Assembly (NCBI GenBank): GCA_964535015.1
Contig: CAZHRU010000099.1
Location: 1 to 9,012, forward strand
Source: CAZDUS01 sp964535015
GTDB lineage: Bacteria; Verrucomicrobiota; Kiritimatiellia; CAIKKV01; CAITUY01
Direction: 5' to 3'
Length of the DNA: 9,012 bases
The stretch's first letter is position 1; every line of letters starts with the position of its first letter. The notes under the pieces are model-generated. The model had not been told where the DNA came from. It saw only the letters and a program-made list of their open reading frames with translations, and made no database searches. Shown here piece by piece: positions 1 to 6,106 of the stretch. Both the position numbers and the translations under genes were made by a program.

Positions 1-184
1 GTGTGAAGGGCAAGCCCGGTGGGCGGATGGTGTGAAGGGCAAGCCCGGTGGGCGGATGGTGTGAAGGGCAAGCCCGGTGGGCGGTTGATCTGAAGGGCAA
101 GTCCGGTGGGCGGCGGATGTGAAGGGCAAGTCCGGTGGGTGGCGGGTGTGAAGGGTGAGGTCGGTGGGCGGTTGATGTGATGGG
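1..184. repeat. 29-bp tandem repeat (minisatellite), six units plus a partial seventh
   Basis: Units start at 1, 30, 59, 88, 117 and 146, each exactly 29 bp, and a seventh breaks off after about 10 bp at 184. Units 1 and 2 are identical and unit 3 differs by one base. Units 4 to 6 carry progressively more changes toward the glycosyltransferase gene. The core GAAGGGCAAGCCCGGTGGGC holds two competing short hairpins that share the GCCC: GGGC-AA-GCCC and GCCC-GGT-GGGC. A TGA in each unit, combined with a period not divisible by three, closes all plus frames, so the array is non-coding on that strand. It continues off the left edge. Function unknown; it may overlap the promoter region of the next gene. 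Confidence 0.95.
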
Positions 185-194
185 AAACCATGGA

Positions 195-983
195 ATGAAG
201 ATTTCGGTGATTACACCAAATTTCAATGGGGCGCGGTTCCTGGAGTCGTCCCTTCGGAGTGTTCAGGAGCAGGTATGTTCCGGCGTAGAGGTTGAGCATA
301 TTGTGGTGGATGGGGGTAGCACCGATGGGTCGGCGGCCATTTTTGAGCGGTTCAGGGGAGGACTGGCGCACCTGATTTGTGAGCCGGACGATGGGCCGGC
401 GTCGGCGATCAACAAGGGGTTGCGGCTGGCGACAGGCGAGGTGGTGGCTTGGTTGAATGCGGATGACTTGTACCAACCCGGCACTCTGCGGCGTGTGGCT
501 GAGACGATGCAGGCGCACCCGGGGAAGGCGCTTTGTTTCGGGCATTGTCCGATCATCAACGAGGAGGGGGTTGAGATCCGGCGAGGCATCACGCGGTTCA
601 AGGAGATGTTCTTTCCAGTCTCATCCCGTTTTGTCATCCAGTCGATCAACTACATTTCGCAGCCGGCGATGTTTTTCCGCCGGTCGGCCTACTTGGCGGC
701 GGGGCCCCTGCGTGAGGATTGGTCGTGTGCGTGGGACTACGAGTTTATTTTACGGCTCTGGCGGCAGGGCGGTGCTGTGCATGTGCCGGGTCCGGCGTTG
801 GCGGCGTTCCGCTGGCATCCCGGCTCGCTCAGCGGGCGTGGGTTTGTGCGGCAGTTTGAGGAGGAACTGCAGGCGGCGATGACGGATGCGGGGCGGTATT
901 CCTTGCAGGCGCTTTTGCACCGGGGTGTGCGCTGGGGCATTGTCACGATCTACGGGCACATGGCGCGGAAGCGGACGACCTAG
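195..983 (+). CDS. Family 2 glycosyltransferase (GT-A fold)
   Basis: A predicted cytoplasmic or membrane-associated transferase that moves a sugar from a nucleotide-sugar donor to a glycan, probably for surface polysaccharide. The exact sugar cannot be told. From the chosen start (262 residues), the N-terminus MKISVITPNFNG is the usual GT2 opening strand. HIVVDGGSTDGS follows at about residues 35-46, and EPDDGPASAINKG near 63-75. The metal/nucleotide motif LNADD lies near 87-91 and a WDYEFILRLW acceptor-side motif near 180-189. There is no membrane helix, and the length is normal for a soluble GT2. In-frame GTG (177) and ATG (180) starts exist, but ATG 195 matches the family start and has a weak GGGA 9 nt upstream. 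The gene begins just after the 29-bp repeat array and converges with the next gene. No other polysaccharide genes are visible, although the gene may close a cluster lying to the left. Confidence 0.9.
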   Translation: MKISVITPNFNGARFLESSLRSVQEQVCSGVEVEHIVVDGGSTDGSAAIFERFRGGLAHLICEPDDGPASAINKGLRLATGEVVAWLNADDLYQPGTLRRVAETMQAHPGKALCFGHCPIINEEGVEIRRGITRFKEMFFPVSSRFVIQSINYISQPAMFFRRSAYLAAGPLREDWSCAWDYEFILRLWRQGGAVHVPGPALAAFRWHPGSLSGRGFVRQFEEELQAAMTDAGRYSLQALLHRGVRWGIVTIYGHMARKRTT

Positions 984-985
984 TG

Positions 986-1618
986 TCATGGTTCAACGTG
1001 GAGAACCCCGCGCCGGCGGTCGGCGGTTAACTGGGCTTTTTTGAGGTTGTCGTAAAGGGGGCGGGCGTTGGGGACGGGGCCGATATTGATAAACGGTGTA
1101 TCCTTGTCAGAGGTTGTGACGCGCACGCATCCGAGCCTGAAGAGGCGCTGGATAAAGCTGGCGGTGAAGGAGATATCCAGAACCCTCCACAAGTCGACGT
1201 TGTGCACCGTCTTGCTGAAGATTCCGTGCTCGTATTCAATCCGATCCCTTGTGACGTGGTAGATCCGGCTCATGACGTCAAGCCAGCGGATAAGACAGTT
1301 GATCAGGGCGATGACGGCGATTCCGATGCCAATGGGAAGGGGGAGTTTGGCGAGGGTTGGGTTCTTGATGGCCGGTCCGCCGACGAAAATGAGCAGGCAG
1401 GCCATTGCGATCCAGAACATGGCGGTCAGCGTCGGTCCCACGAGGACGAGACGCGAGATGCATCCTGAAAAGAACACGCCGGGGTCGGTGGAGGTGGTGC
1501 ATGAAGGGGGTGTTACAGTGGCGTCAGTCAGGAATTCCCCGCAGAAGCGGCATTTGAGGGCTTCAGGTTTGATCAGTTCGCCGCAGAACGGGCAAGGTTT
1601 GTTTTGAGGATCATTCAT
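986..1618 (-). CDS. Zinc-ribbon, two-helix membrane protein with bacterial PH-like (DUF304/bPH2) domain
   Basis: 210 residues in three parts. An N-terminal zinc ribbon (C9, C12, C23, C26; CPFCGELIKPEALKCRFCG) resembles the UPF0547-type ribbon. Two hydrophobic helices follow at about 56-82 and 94-112. A C-terminal domain at about 118-196 begins YHVTRDRIEYEHGIF and continues HNVDLWRVLDIS, the pattern of the YdbS/DUF304 PH-like family. Such proteins sit in the inner membrane with the PH-like domain in the cytoplasm; their biochemical role is poorly defined. The gene lies 6 nt downstream of the exported-protein gene, so the two are probably cotranscribed. No good Shine-Dalgarno precedes its ATG, which suggests translational coupling. 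Its stop lies 2 nt from the stop of the convergent glycosyltransferase. Family assignment is reasonably sure; function is not known. Confidence 0.85.
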   Translation of the reverse strand: MNDPQNKPCPFCGELIKPEALKCRFCGEFLTDATVTPPSCTTSTDPGVFFSGCISRLVLVGPTLTAMFWIAMACLLIFVGGPAIKNPTLAKLPLPIGIGIAVIALINCLIRWLDVMSRIYHVTRDRIEYEHGIFSKTVHNVDLWRVLDISFTASFIQRLFRLGCVRVTTSDKDTPFINIGPVPNARPLYDNLKKAQLTADRRRGVLHVEP

Positions 1619-1624
1619 TGGGTG

Positions 1625-2053
1625 TTACATGAAGGCCAGCGGTTTATCTTGAATCTTGAAGGATAGTTTCTTTTGTCCGGTTTTGCTGTTGAACCAGAAC
1701 ATGATGACGGCCCAGTGTTTGTCCGTGATTTCAATTTCCTGTTCGAACTGGGTTTCGCCTTTCTTGGTGACGGCCGTGAGGGTGTGTTTGCCGGGGGCCA
1801 GAGGGAAGGTGTGTTTGATCAGGTTATGGGCGTTGCCGAAATCGAAATTGGACGATACCGCCTGTTTGCCGTCTATGCAGATGGTGATATCGACGGGGGA
1901 CATGGCGTGACTCTGGTTGCTGACGTAGAGGACGAAGTTCCCGTTGGTGGATTGAGGCATGGTGTTCTCCTGGGGGGCGGCAAGGGGTTCATCGGCGAGG
2001 CTGATTCCTCCGTAAGACCAGACCAGTATGGCGAGAAATGTCAATGTTTTCAT
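1625..2053 (-). CDS. Small exported protein of unknown function
   Basis: 142 residues. Residues 1-20 form a classical Sec signal peptide: MKTL, a hydrophobic core, then small residues ending SLA before DEP, with predicted cleavage after A20. There is no lipobox cysteine, so it is probably periplasmic or secreted rather than a lipoprotein. The mature part is short-stranded and beta-rich. A stretch APGKHTLTAVTKKGETQFEQEIEI at about 92-115 resembles the strand-turn-strand ends of Ig-like or carboxypeptidase-regulatory-like beta sandwiches; this is only a resemblance. The start is secure: a full AGGAGG lies 6 nt upstream of the ATG. It is first in a two-gene operon with the PH-domain membrane protein, which hints at a shared envelope job. 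I do not recognise the family. Confidence 0.8.
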   Translation of the reverse strand: MKTLTFLAILVWSYGGISLADEPLAAPQENTMPQSTNGNFVLYVSNQSHAMSPVDITICIDGKQAVSSNFDFGNAHNLIKHTFPLAPGKHTLTAVTKKGETQFEQEIEITDKHWAVIMFWFNSKTGQKKLSFKIQDKPLAFM

Positions 2054-2059
2054 CCTGTG

Positions 2060-2107
2060 CCTCCTTGTTGACGGTTAAGATTCTCCTCCCGAAGTTTGAT
2101 TTGTCAA
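2060..2107 (-). promoter_or_regulatory. Strong Shine-Dalgarno and candidate promoter of the exported-protein operon
   Basis: Reading the minus strand, a perfect AGGAGG (2065-2060) sits 6 nt before the ATG at 2053. About 37 nt further upstream is a perfect -35 hexamer TTGACA (2107-2102). The matching -10 position holds only AGAATC or GAATCT, a poor match to TATAAT, so the promoter is tentative while the ribosome site is firm. The G-rich stretch 2108-2181 further upstream holds nothing else I can name. Confidence 0.5.
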
Positions 2108-2181
2108 GGAAAGGAGGTGGAGGATCCGGGACGGGGCAGGGTTCAGGGTTTGTCTGGTGGTGTTGGTGCCGCACTGCCGTT

Positions 2182-2225
2182 CAACTTTCTTCACCCGTGA
2201 CACGAGGTCACGGGGATCGGTTCCA
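2182..2225. repeat. Palindromic intergenic element, copy A
   Basis: The copy opens CAACTTTCTTCACC, followed by a perfect stem CCCGTGAC (2194-2201) / GTCACGGG (2207-2214) closing the loop ACGAG, then GATCGGTTCCA. It is a direct tandem neighbour of copy B (41-nt offset) and related to copy C at 4396. There is no T-tract on either side in either direction, so it is not an ordinary intrinsic terminator. It lies between the 3' end of the AraC gene and the exported-protein operon. Confidence 0.85.
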
Positions 2226-2226
2226 A

Positions 2227-2295
2227 TTTCTTCACCCGTGACACGTCCTCCGCCGTTGAAACTTCGGCGGACAAGAGGTCACGGGATCGGTTCCA
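2227..2295. repeat. Palindromic intergenic element, copy B, with a second hairpin inserted in its loop
   Basis: The outer stem is identical to copy A: CCCGTGAC (2235-2242) / GTCACGGG (2278-2285). Within the ACGAG loop an extra 30 nt (about 2246-2275) forms its own perfect 7-bp hairpin, TCCGCCG (2249-2255) / CGGCGGA (2265-2271), making a nested double hairpin. The flanks TTTCTTCACC and GATCGGTTCCA match copy A, with one G fewer after the stem. The stop codon and last ~21 codons of the AraC gene lie within this copy, so the element either inserted into the gene end or was recruited as coding sequence. Confidence 0.85.
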
Positions 2296-3143
2296 GGTTT
2301 GTTTGAGAAGGCGGCGGCGAACTGGCCGGCGGTCTGGCCGGTTATCTTGCGGAACTGACGCATGAAGTGAAACACGTCCTTGAACTCCAAGGTGTCGGCC
2401 GTCTCCTTGATCGAGCGGCCTTCCATCAGCAAGGCTTTGGCGCGGTTAATACGTTGGGCCATCTGGAACGCCTTTGGCGAGGACCCGGTCAGTGATTTGA
2501 ACAGGCGGCGGAAGTGAGCGGGGCTTACATGCAGGCGCCGCGCCACGGCGGTCACAGGTTCGGGAGAGTGGTCGTCGCGGGTGAGTTCACGCAAGGCCGC
2601 TCCGAGGAAGCGAGGGTTTCCGGTTTCGGTCTTCTGGTGGGGTGACAATTGGCGGATCAGATCGAGCAGGGCCAGTTTGCGGTCGAGGATGGCGTCGAAG
2701 TCCTGTCGGTTCATCAGGGGGTCGAGCCGGCGCCAGGCGGTTTGAACGGCGGGGGCCCCGCCGCGCACGACCAGCACGGTTGAACCCAAGCCGCTCAACC
2801 TGGCCAATGCGTTTGCTTCCGGGCCGTTCCAGACAACCCAGCGCGTGTCCCACCGTTCCCTGGGATAGTAGCGGGTGGCGATTCGGGGGGACAACAGGAT
2901 CACATCGCCCGGTTCGACCTTATGGTGGGTGCCGCCGACGAGTTCCAGAACCCCGGTTCCGTCCTCCACGGCGACGGCGGCATATTGTCCCAGCAGGCGG
3001 AAGCGAGAGGGTTTCGTCTTGTCCGCTTGCCGCCATCCGGTGCGATCCACCCAGACTCCCAGTGCCCGTTCCGGCGCCAGGGGGGTTCGGAAGCGATCCT
3101 CGTTGTAGATGCGTGCCGCTTTCATGGTGAGCGATATGTACAT
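2232..3143 (-). CDS. AraC-family transcriptional regulator
   Basis: A DNA-binding activator or repressor, probably sensing a small molecule through an N-terminal cupin-like domain. Residue numbers here count from the longest in-frame start (3227; 331 residues). The cupin region is about 60-135 (HHKVEPGDVILLSP near 101-114). The double helix-turn-helix is about 205-305: VTAVARRLHVSPAHFRRLFK, then IKETADTLEFKDVFHFMRQFRK and TGQTAGQF, the normal AraC signature. I chose the ATG at 3143 (303 residues). A candidate AAAGGG lies 9 nt upstream of it, the length fits the family, and the longest version would run right up to the neighbour's Shine-Dalgarno. ATGs at 3149, 3164 and 3125 are alternatives. 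It is divergent from the URO-D-like gene, its likely target. Residues from about 311 on are encoded by palindromic element B and do not look like a normal AraC tail. Confidence 0.88.
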   Translation of the reverse strand: MYISLTMKAARIYNEDRFRTPLAPERALGVWVDRTGWRQADKTKPSRFRLLGQYAAVAVEDGTGVLELVGGTHHKVEPGDVILLSPRIATRYYPRERWDTRWVVWNGPEANALARLSGLGSTVLVVRGGAPAVQTAWRRLDPLMNRQDFDAILDRKLALLDLIRQLSPHQKTETGNPRFLGAALRELTRDDHSPEPVTAVARRLHVSPAHFRRLFKSLTGSSPKAFQMAQRINRAKALLMEGRSIKETADTLEFKDVFHFMRQFRKITGQTAGQFAAAFSNKPGTDPVTSCPPKFQRRRTCHG

Positions 3144-3233
3144 AACCATGATCCCTTTGTCCATTGTAAAGATGAAACACGGTGGTACGTTATGGTCATA
3201 GTTATGAGGCAGTGATAATCCGCGCACGAGGAG
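3135..3233 (+). promoter_or_regulatory. Divergent control region of the AraC and URO-D-like genes
   Basis: Toward the plus-strand gene there is a good Shine-Dalgarno, GAGGAG (3228-3233), 7 nt before ATG 3241. A candidate -10 GATAAT lies at 3214-3219 without a recognisable -35. The -35 position is instead covered by a direct repeat GTTATG (3189-3194 and 3201-3206) that includes the interrupted palindrome TATG-GT-CATA. This layout would suit an activator-dependent promoter. A perfect 10-bp palindrome TATGTACATA (3135-3144) overlaps the chosen AraC start codon and could serve autoregulation. Operator roles are inferred from position only. Confidence 0.35.
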
Positions 3234-3240
3234 ACCGGTG

Positions 3241-4366
3241 ATGACAGAACGCGAACGTTATTTGGCGACCCTTCTATTTGGATGCCCGGACCGGATCCCG
3301 CTCATGCCGGGGGGGGCGGAAGTCAACCCGCGAGCGCTGGTACACCGAGGGACTGCCTCGTGAGGTAAAGAACATCAATGAGTATGCCTATCGACAGGCG
3401 GGGGGTGCCCTGCCTTGGGTTTCGGGTGGCGAGGGGTTTGGGATTCGGGAGCGGATGATTCCGCAGTTCGAGGAGAAGGTCATCGAGCGCAAGGCGGATT
3501 CCCAGGTGGTGCAGGACTGGAAGGGGAACATTTGCGAGATTGGGAGCGAGTTCACGACGGCGCATCTCCGGGAAGCGATTGATTTTGTGACCCGGCGGTG
3601 GATCAAGTGTCCGGTGGAATCCCGGGCTGATTGGGAGGATATGAAGCGGCGGTACCGGGTGACGGATCCCGCGCGTTATCCTGCGGATGCCGAGGCGTTG
3701 GGGCGTCGGCTTGTTAGCCGGACGTGGCCTGTGGAATGGCGCTTTTCGGGTCCGTTCTGGCAGTTGCGCGAGTGGTTGGGGTTCGAGTCCCTGTGCATGA
3801 TGTTTCATGACGATCCCGACTGGATTCGGGACATGATCTATTTCTGGCAGGAATATGTGGCGGGGTTGTTGGAGGAGGGGTTGCGGTATGTGACGCCGGA
3901 TGAGGTGTATCTATCGGAAGACATGGCCTACAAGGAACATTCCATGATATCGCCGGCCATGACGCGGGAGTTCCTGCTCCCGGTTTATCAGCGGTGGGGT
4001 GAGATCATCCGTCGGCATGGGGTGCCGGTTTATGCGATGGATTCCGATGGGCATATCGGGGAACTGATTCCGATCTGGATTGAGGCGGGGATCAATGTTT
4101 GTGATCCGATCGAGGTGGCGGCGGGCAACGATATTGTGGCGTTCAGGAAGAGGTTCGGGCGGAACATTGCCTACCGGGGCGGGGTGGACAAGCGGTTGAT
4201 GGCCAAAGGGGGGCGGCATATTGAGGCGGAGATTGAGCGCTTGTTGCCGGTGATTCGGGATGGCGGATACATTCCGAGTTGCGATCATGGGGTGCCCTCG
4301 GACGTCTCCTGGCCGAATTACGTATATTACGTCAAGTTGCTGGCCAAAGCCACCGGGTGGCTTTGA
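3241..4366 (+). CDS. URO-D/MtaA-family protein (uroporphyrinogen decarboxylase-like), frameshifted at G8
   Basis: This fold covers uroporphyrinogen decarboxylases and cobalamin-dependent methyltransferases such as MtaA and CmuA. Copies paired with AraC regulators are probably substrate-specific methyltransferases rather than heme enzymes. The start is ATG 3241 with GAGGAG upstream, reading MTERERYLATLLFGCPDRIP. That frame stops at about 3361. Skipping one G in the run at 3309-3316 joins PLMPGG directly to RKSTRERWYTEGLPREV, restoring a continuous protein of 374 residues, normal for the family. Without the shift, the downstream frame alone could start at ATG 3278 but would lack the true N-terminus. 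In composite numbering, H271 (DSDGHI), C287 (NVCDPIE) and C347 (PSCDHG) could be the zinc ligands expected of the methyltransferase branch. The downstream frame shows no other damage. The family is sure; substrate and the meaning of the shift are open. Confidence 0.82.
3309..3316 (+). other. G8 homopolymer at the frameshift point of the URO-D-like gene
   Basis: Eight consecutive G follow CTCATGCC. With eight, the frame from ATG 3241 ends after 40 codons. With seven, the full-length protein is read. The tract lies about 23 codons into the gene, a typical place for slipped-strand phase switching. It is also the kind of run where sequencing or assembly miscounts bases. Confidence 0.85.
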
Positions 4367-4395
4367 AGGGGCGCGGTAGCCCTTTACCTTTTGAC

Positions 4396-4438
4396 CAACT
4401 TTCTTCACCTGCGGCGCGAGGCCGCAGGGATCGCCAAA
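4396..4438. repeat. Palindromic intergenic element, copy C (covarying stem)
   Basis: The copy shares CAACTTTCTTCACC and the trailing GGGATCG with copy A. It has the stem CCTGCGGC (4408-4415) / GCCGCAGG (4421-4428) around the loop GCGAG. Relative to A, three stem positions differ, and each is matched by the compensating change on the other arm (C-G to T-A, T-A to C-G, A-T to G-C). It lies 29 nt after the URO-D-like stop codon, in the opposite orientation relative to its upstream gene from copies A and B. No T-tract follows, so terminator function is unsupported. Confidence 0.85.
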
Positions 4439-4481
4439 ACTAGGAGATACACACGTCTGAAATAAATTAGCATAATCTCGA

Positions 4482-4510
4482 TTGACATGGTGTAGTATAT
4501 TGGGTATTGT
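4482..4510 (+). promoter_or_regulatory. Sigma-70-type promoter of the rrf2-met-cys operon
   Basis: A perfect -35 TTGACA (4482-4487), 17-nt spacer, and -10 TATTGT (4505-4510; 4 of 6 matches to TATAAT) lie in an AT-rich island unlike the rest of the window. The expected transcription start falls at about 4516-4518, on the ATG at 4517, and no Shine-Dalgarno is present. A second -10-like TATATT (4496-4501) lacks a matching -35. The spacer and -10 contain a TATTG direct repeat (4498-4502 and 4505-4509) that could belong to a regulator site. Confidence 0.7.
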
Positions 4511-4516
4511 CTGCGC

Positions 4517-4966
4517 ATGATCATTTCTACCAAGTGTCAATATGCGTTGAGGGCGGTCTATGAGATTGCCCGGGCCGACTCGAGTACCGTGGTGACGATC
4601 GGGGATGTGGCCAAGGCGCAGCATGTGCCGCAGCGTTATCTGGAAGGGATTATGAACCAACTCCGGAAGGGGGAGGTCCTGGAAGCCCAGCGGGGGCGGC
4701 ATGGGGGCTACAGACTGGCCAGATCCCCCAAGGAGATCACGGTTGGCGACGTGGTTCGCGTGATAGATGGTCCCATCCGGGCGGTGACGTGCGTGGAGGA
4801 GACCAAGGCCACAGATTGCCCGATGAGGGAGAATTGCGTGTTCTTGCCGACCTGGCACAAAGTCCAGAACGCCATTGATCATGCGATGGACTCATCTAAC
4901 TTTGAAGAACTGGTGCAGTTGGAGCGGGAATCGAAGAGTCCTGGAACCACAAACTACGTGATATGA
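4517..4966 (+). CDS. Rrf2/IscR-family transcriptional regulator of the sulfur operon
   Basis: 149 residues, the usual Rrf2 size. The winged helix-turn-helix starts MIISTKCQYALRAVYEIA and includes VTIGDVAKAQHVPQRYLEGI and the wing RGRHGGYRLA (residues 60-69). A cysteine triad, C92-x8-C101-x5-C107, is followed by W113-H114. This resembles the Fe-S ligand set of IscR (C92-x5-C98-x5-C104 plus a His) but with a wider first gap, so it may bind an iron-sulfur cluster or sense thiol or iron status. B. subtilis CymR, an Rrf2 protein, controls cysteine metabolism with the cysteine synthase CysK, which supports a sulfur role here. As first gene under the operon promoter, it probably controls itself. Its TGA overlaps the next ATG by 4 nt. 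The start lacks a Shine-Dalgarno but is fixed by the family N-terminus. Confidence 0.9.
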   Translation: MIISTKCQYALRAVYEIARADSSTVVTIGDVAKAQHVPQRYLEGIMNQLRKGEVLEAQRGRHGGYRLARSPKEITVGDVVRVIDGPIRAVTCVEETKATDCPMRENCVFLPTWHKVQNAIDHAMDSSNFEELVQLERESKSPGTTNYVI

Positions 4967-6102
4967 ACACATCAATAGCAACTATTCTTGCGCAGGCTGG
5001 ATCGCGGTGGGACACGCGGACGGGCGCCATCTCGGTTCCCATCTATCAGACGGCGAGTTTCAGTCATCCCGAGTTGGGGCGAAGCACGGGATTTGACTAC
5101 TCGCGGACGTCGAATCCGACGCGCGCGGTTCTGGAAGAGACGCTGGCGACGATTGACGGCGGGGTGAAAGGGTTGGCCTTTTCCTCCGGACTGGCCGCGA
5201 TAGATACGGTCTTGCACCTGTTCAAACCGGGCGATCGCCTCTTGGTGACGGAAGACCTGTATGGCGGGACGCACCGGCTTTTTGAGCAGGTATTCCGTCC
5301 GCAGGGTCTGGATTTCACGGCGGTGGACACATCCGATGTGGAAGCGGTCCGCCGTGCCGCGACGCCCGCCGTGAAGGGATTGTTTGTGGAATCGCTGACC
5401 AACCCGCTGTTGCGCGTGGCGGACATTGCGGCGTTGGCAGCGCTGGCGAAGGAGCGGGGTTGGCTGTTGATCGTGGACAACACGTTTCTGACGCCGGTCA
5501 ACCTGCAGGCGCTGGCGCTGGGGGCGGACCTTGTCATCTACAGTGCGACGAAGTACTTGGCGGGGCACAACGATGTGCTGGCGGGGGCGGTGGTGACGCG
5601 CCGGCAGGATCTCGCCGAACGGCTGGCCTTTTACCAGAATGCCATTGGGGCGGTGTTGGGGCCCCAGGATGCTTGGTTATTGTTGCGCGGGCTCAAGACG
5701 CTGGCGCTCCGGCTGAGGGCGCAGGAGTCCAATGCGCAGCGGATCGCCGAGTGGTTGACCCCGCATCCGGCGGTACGCAAGGTCTACTATCCGGGGTTGG
5801 CCAGTCATCCGGGTCATGAACTTCTCCGCCGGCAGAACGCGGGTGCCAGCGGGATTGTCTCGTTCGAGGTGGATGACGTCGCGCGCGTGAAGCGGGTACT
5901 GGCCGCGGTGCGCGTTTTCCTGTTTGCCGAGAGTCTGGGTGGGGTTGAGTCGCTGATCACGTACCCGGCGGTGCAGACGCATGCGGATATTCCGGCGGCC
6001 ACCCTGGATCGGCTGGGGATCAACAGCCGGTTGCTCCGTCTGTCGGTCGGGATCGAGGATGGCAATGATCTGATTGATGATTTGAACCAGGCGTTGGGGT
6101 GA
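4963..6102 (+). CDS. metI: Cys/Met-metabolism PLP enzyme, likely cystathionine gamma-synthase (MetI-like)
   Basis: 379 residues, full length for the family. This fold-type I PLP enzyme probably joins an activated homoserine with cysteine to make cystathionine, or with sulfide to make homocysteine. Visible features are Y46 and R48 in YSRTSNPT (phosphate binding from the partner subunit), SSGLAAI near 74-80, D172 in IVDNTF (binds the pyridine nitrogen), and the PLP lysine K197 in SATKYLAGHNDV. Near the C-terminus, GGVESLITYPAVQTHADIP (326-344) resembles B. subtilis MetI more than MetC. It overlaps the rrf2 stop as ATGA and has no Shine-Dalgarno of its own, so translation is likely coupled. A closely related paralogue follows. 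Alternatives are cystathionine gamma-lyase or O-acetylhomoserine sulfhydrylase, which sequence alone does not separate well. Cytoplasmic. Confidence 0.85.
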   Translation: MNTSIATILAQAGSRWDTRTGAISVPIYQTASFSHPELGRSTGFDYSRTSNPTRAVLEETLATIDGGVKGLAFSSGLAAIDTVLHLFKPGDRLLVTEDLYGGTHRLFEQVFRPQGLDFTAVDTSDVEAVRRAATPAVKGLFVESLTNPLLRVADIAALAALAKERGWLLIVDNTFLTPVNLQALALGADLVIYSATKYLAGHNDVLAGAVVTRRQDLAERLAFYQNAIGAVLGPQDAWLLLRGLKTLALRLRAQESNAQRIAEWLTPHPAVRKVYYPGLASHPGHELLRRQNAGASGIVSFEVDDVARVKRVLAAVRVFLFAESLGGVESLITYPAVQTHADIPAATLDRLGINSRLLRLSVGIEDGNDLIDDLNQALG

Positions 6103-6106
6103 ATTC

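Noticed and set aside
1..174. A CRISPR array.
   Set aside because: The 29-bp units are directly contiguous with no unique spacers, and no cas genes are present.
1..191. A minus-strand reading frame from an ATG at 191 that stays open across the 29-bp repeats to the window edge.
   Set aside because: The repeat simply lacks stop codons on that strand in any frame. The proline/histidine-rich translation, the non-triplet period and the lack of a ribosome site argue against a gene.
457..882. Long alternative frames inside the glycosyltransferase and other real genes.
   Set aside because: They are arginine-rich or proline-rich shadows typical of GC-rich DNA, without motifs or ribosome sites.
988..1007. 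A terminator hairpin between the convergent glycosyltransferase and PH-domain genes.
   Set aside because: Only a 5-bp GGTTC/GAACC stem with no T-run; it lies inside coding sequence.
4408..4428. A rho-independent terminator after the URO-D-like gene.
   Set aside because: The stem is strong but no T-run follows in either direction, and the sequence belongs to a repeated element placed in different orientations relative to genes.
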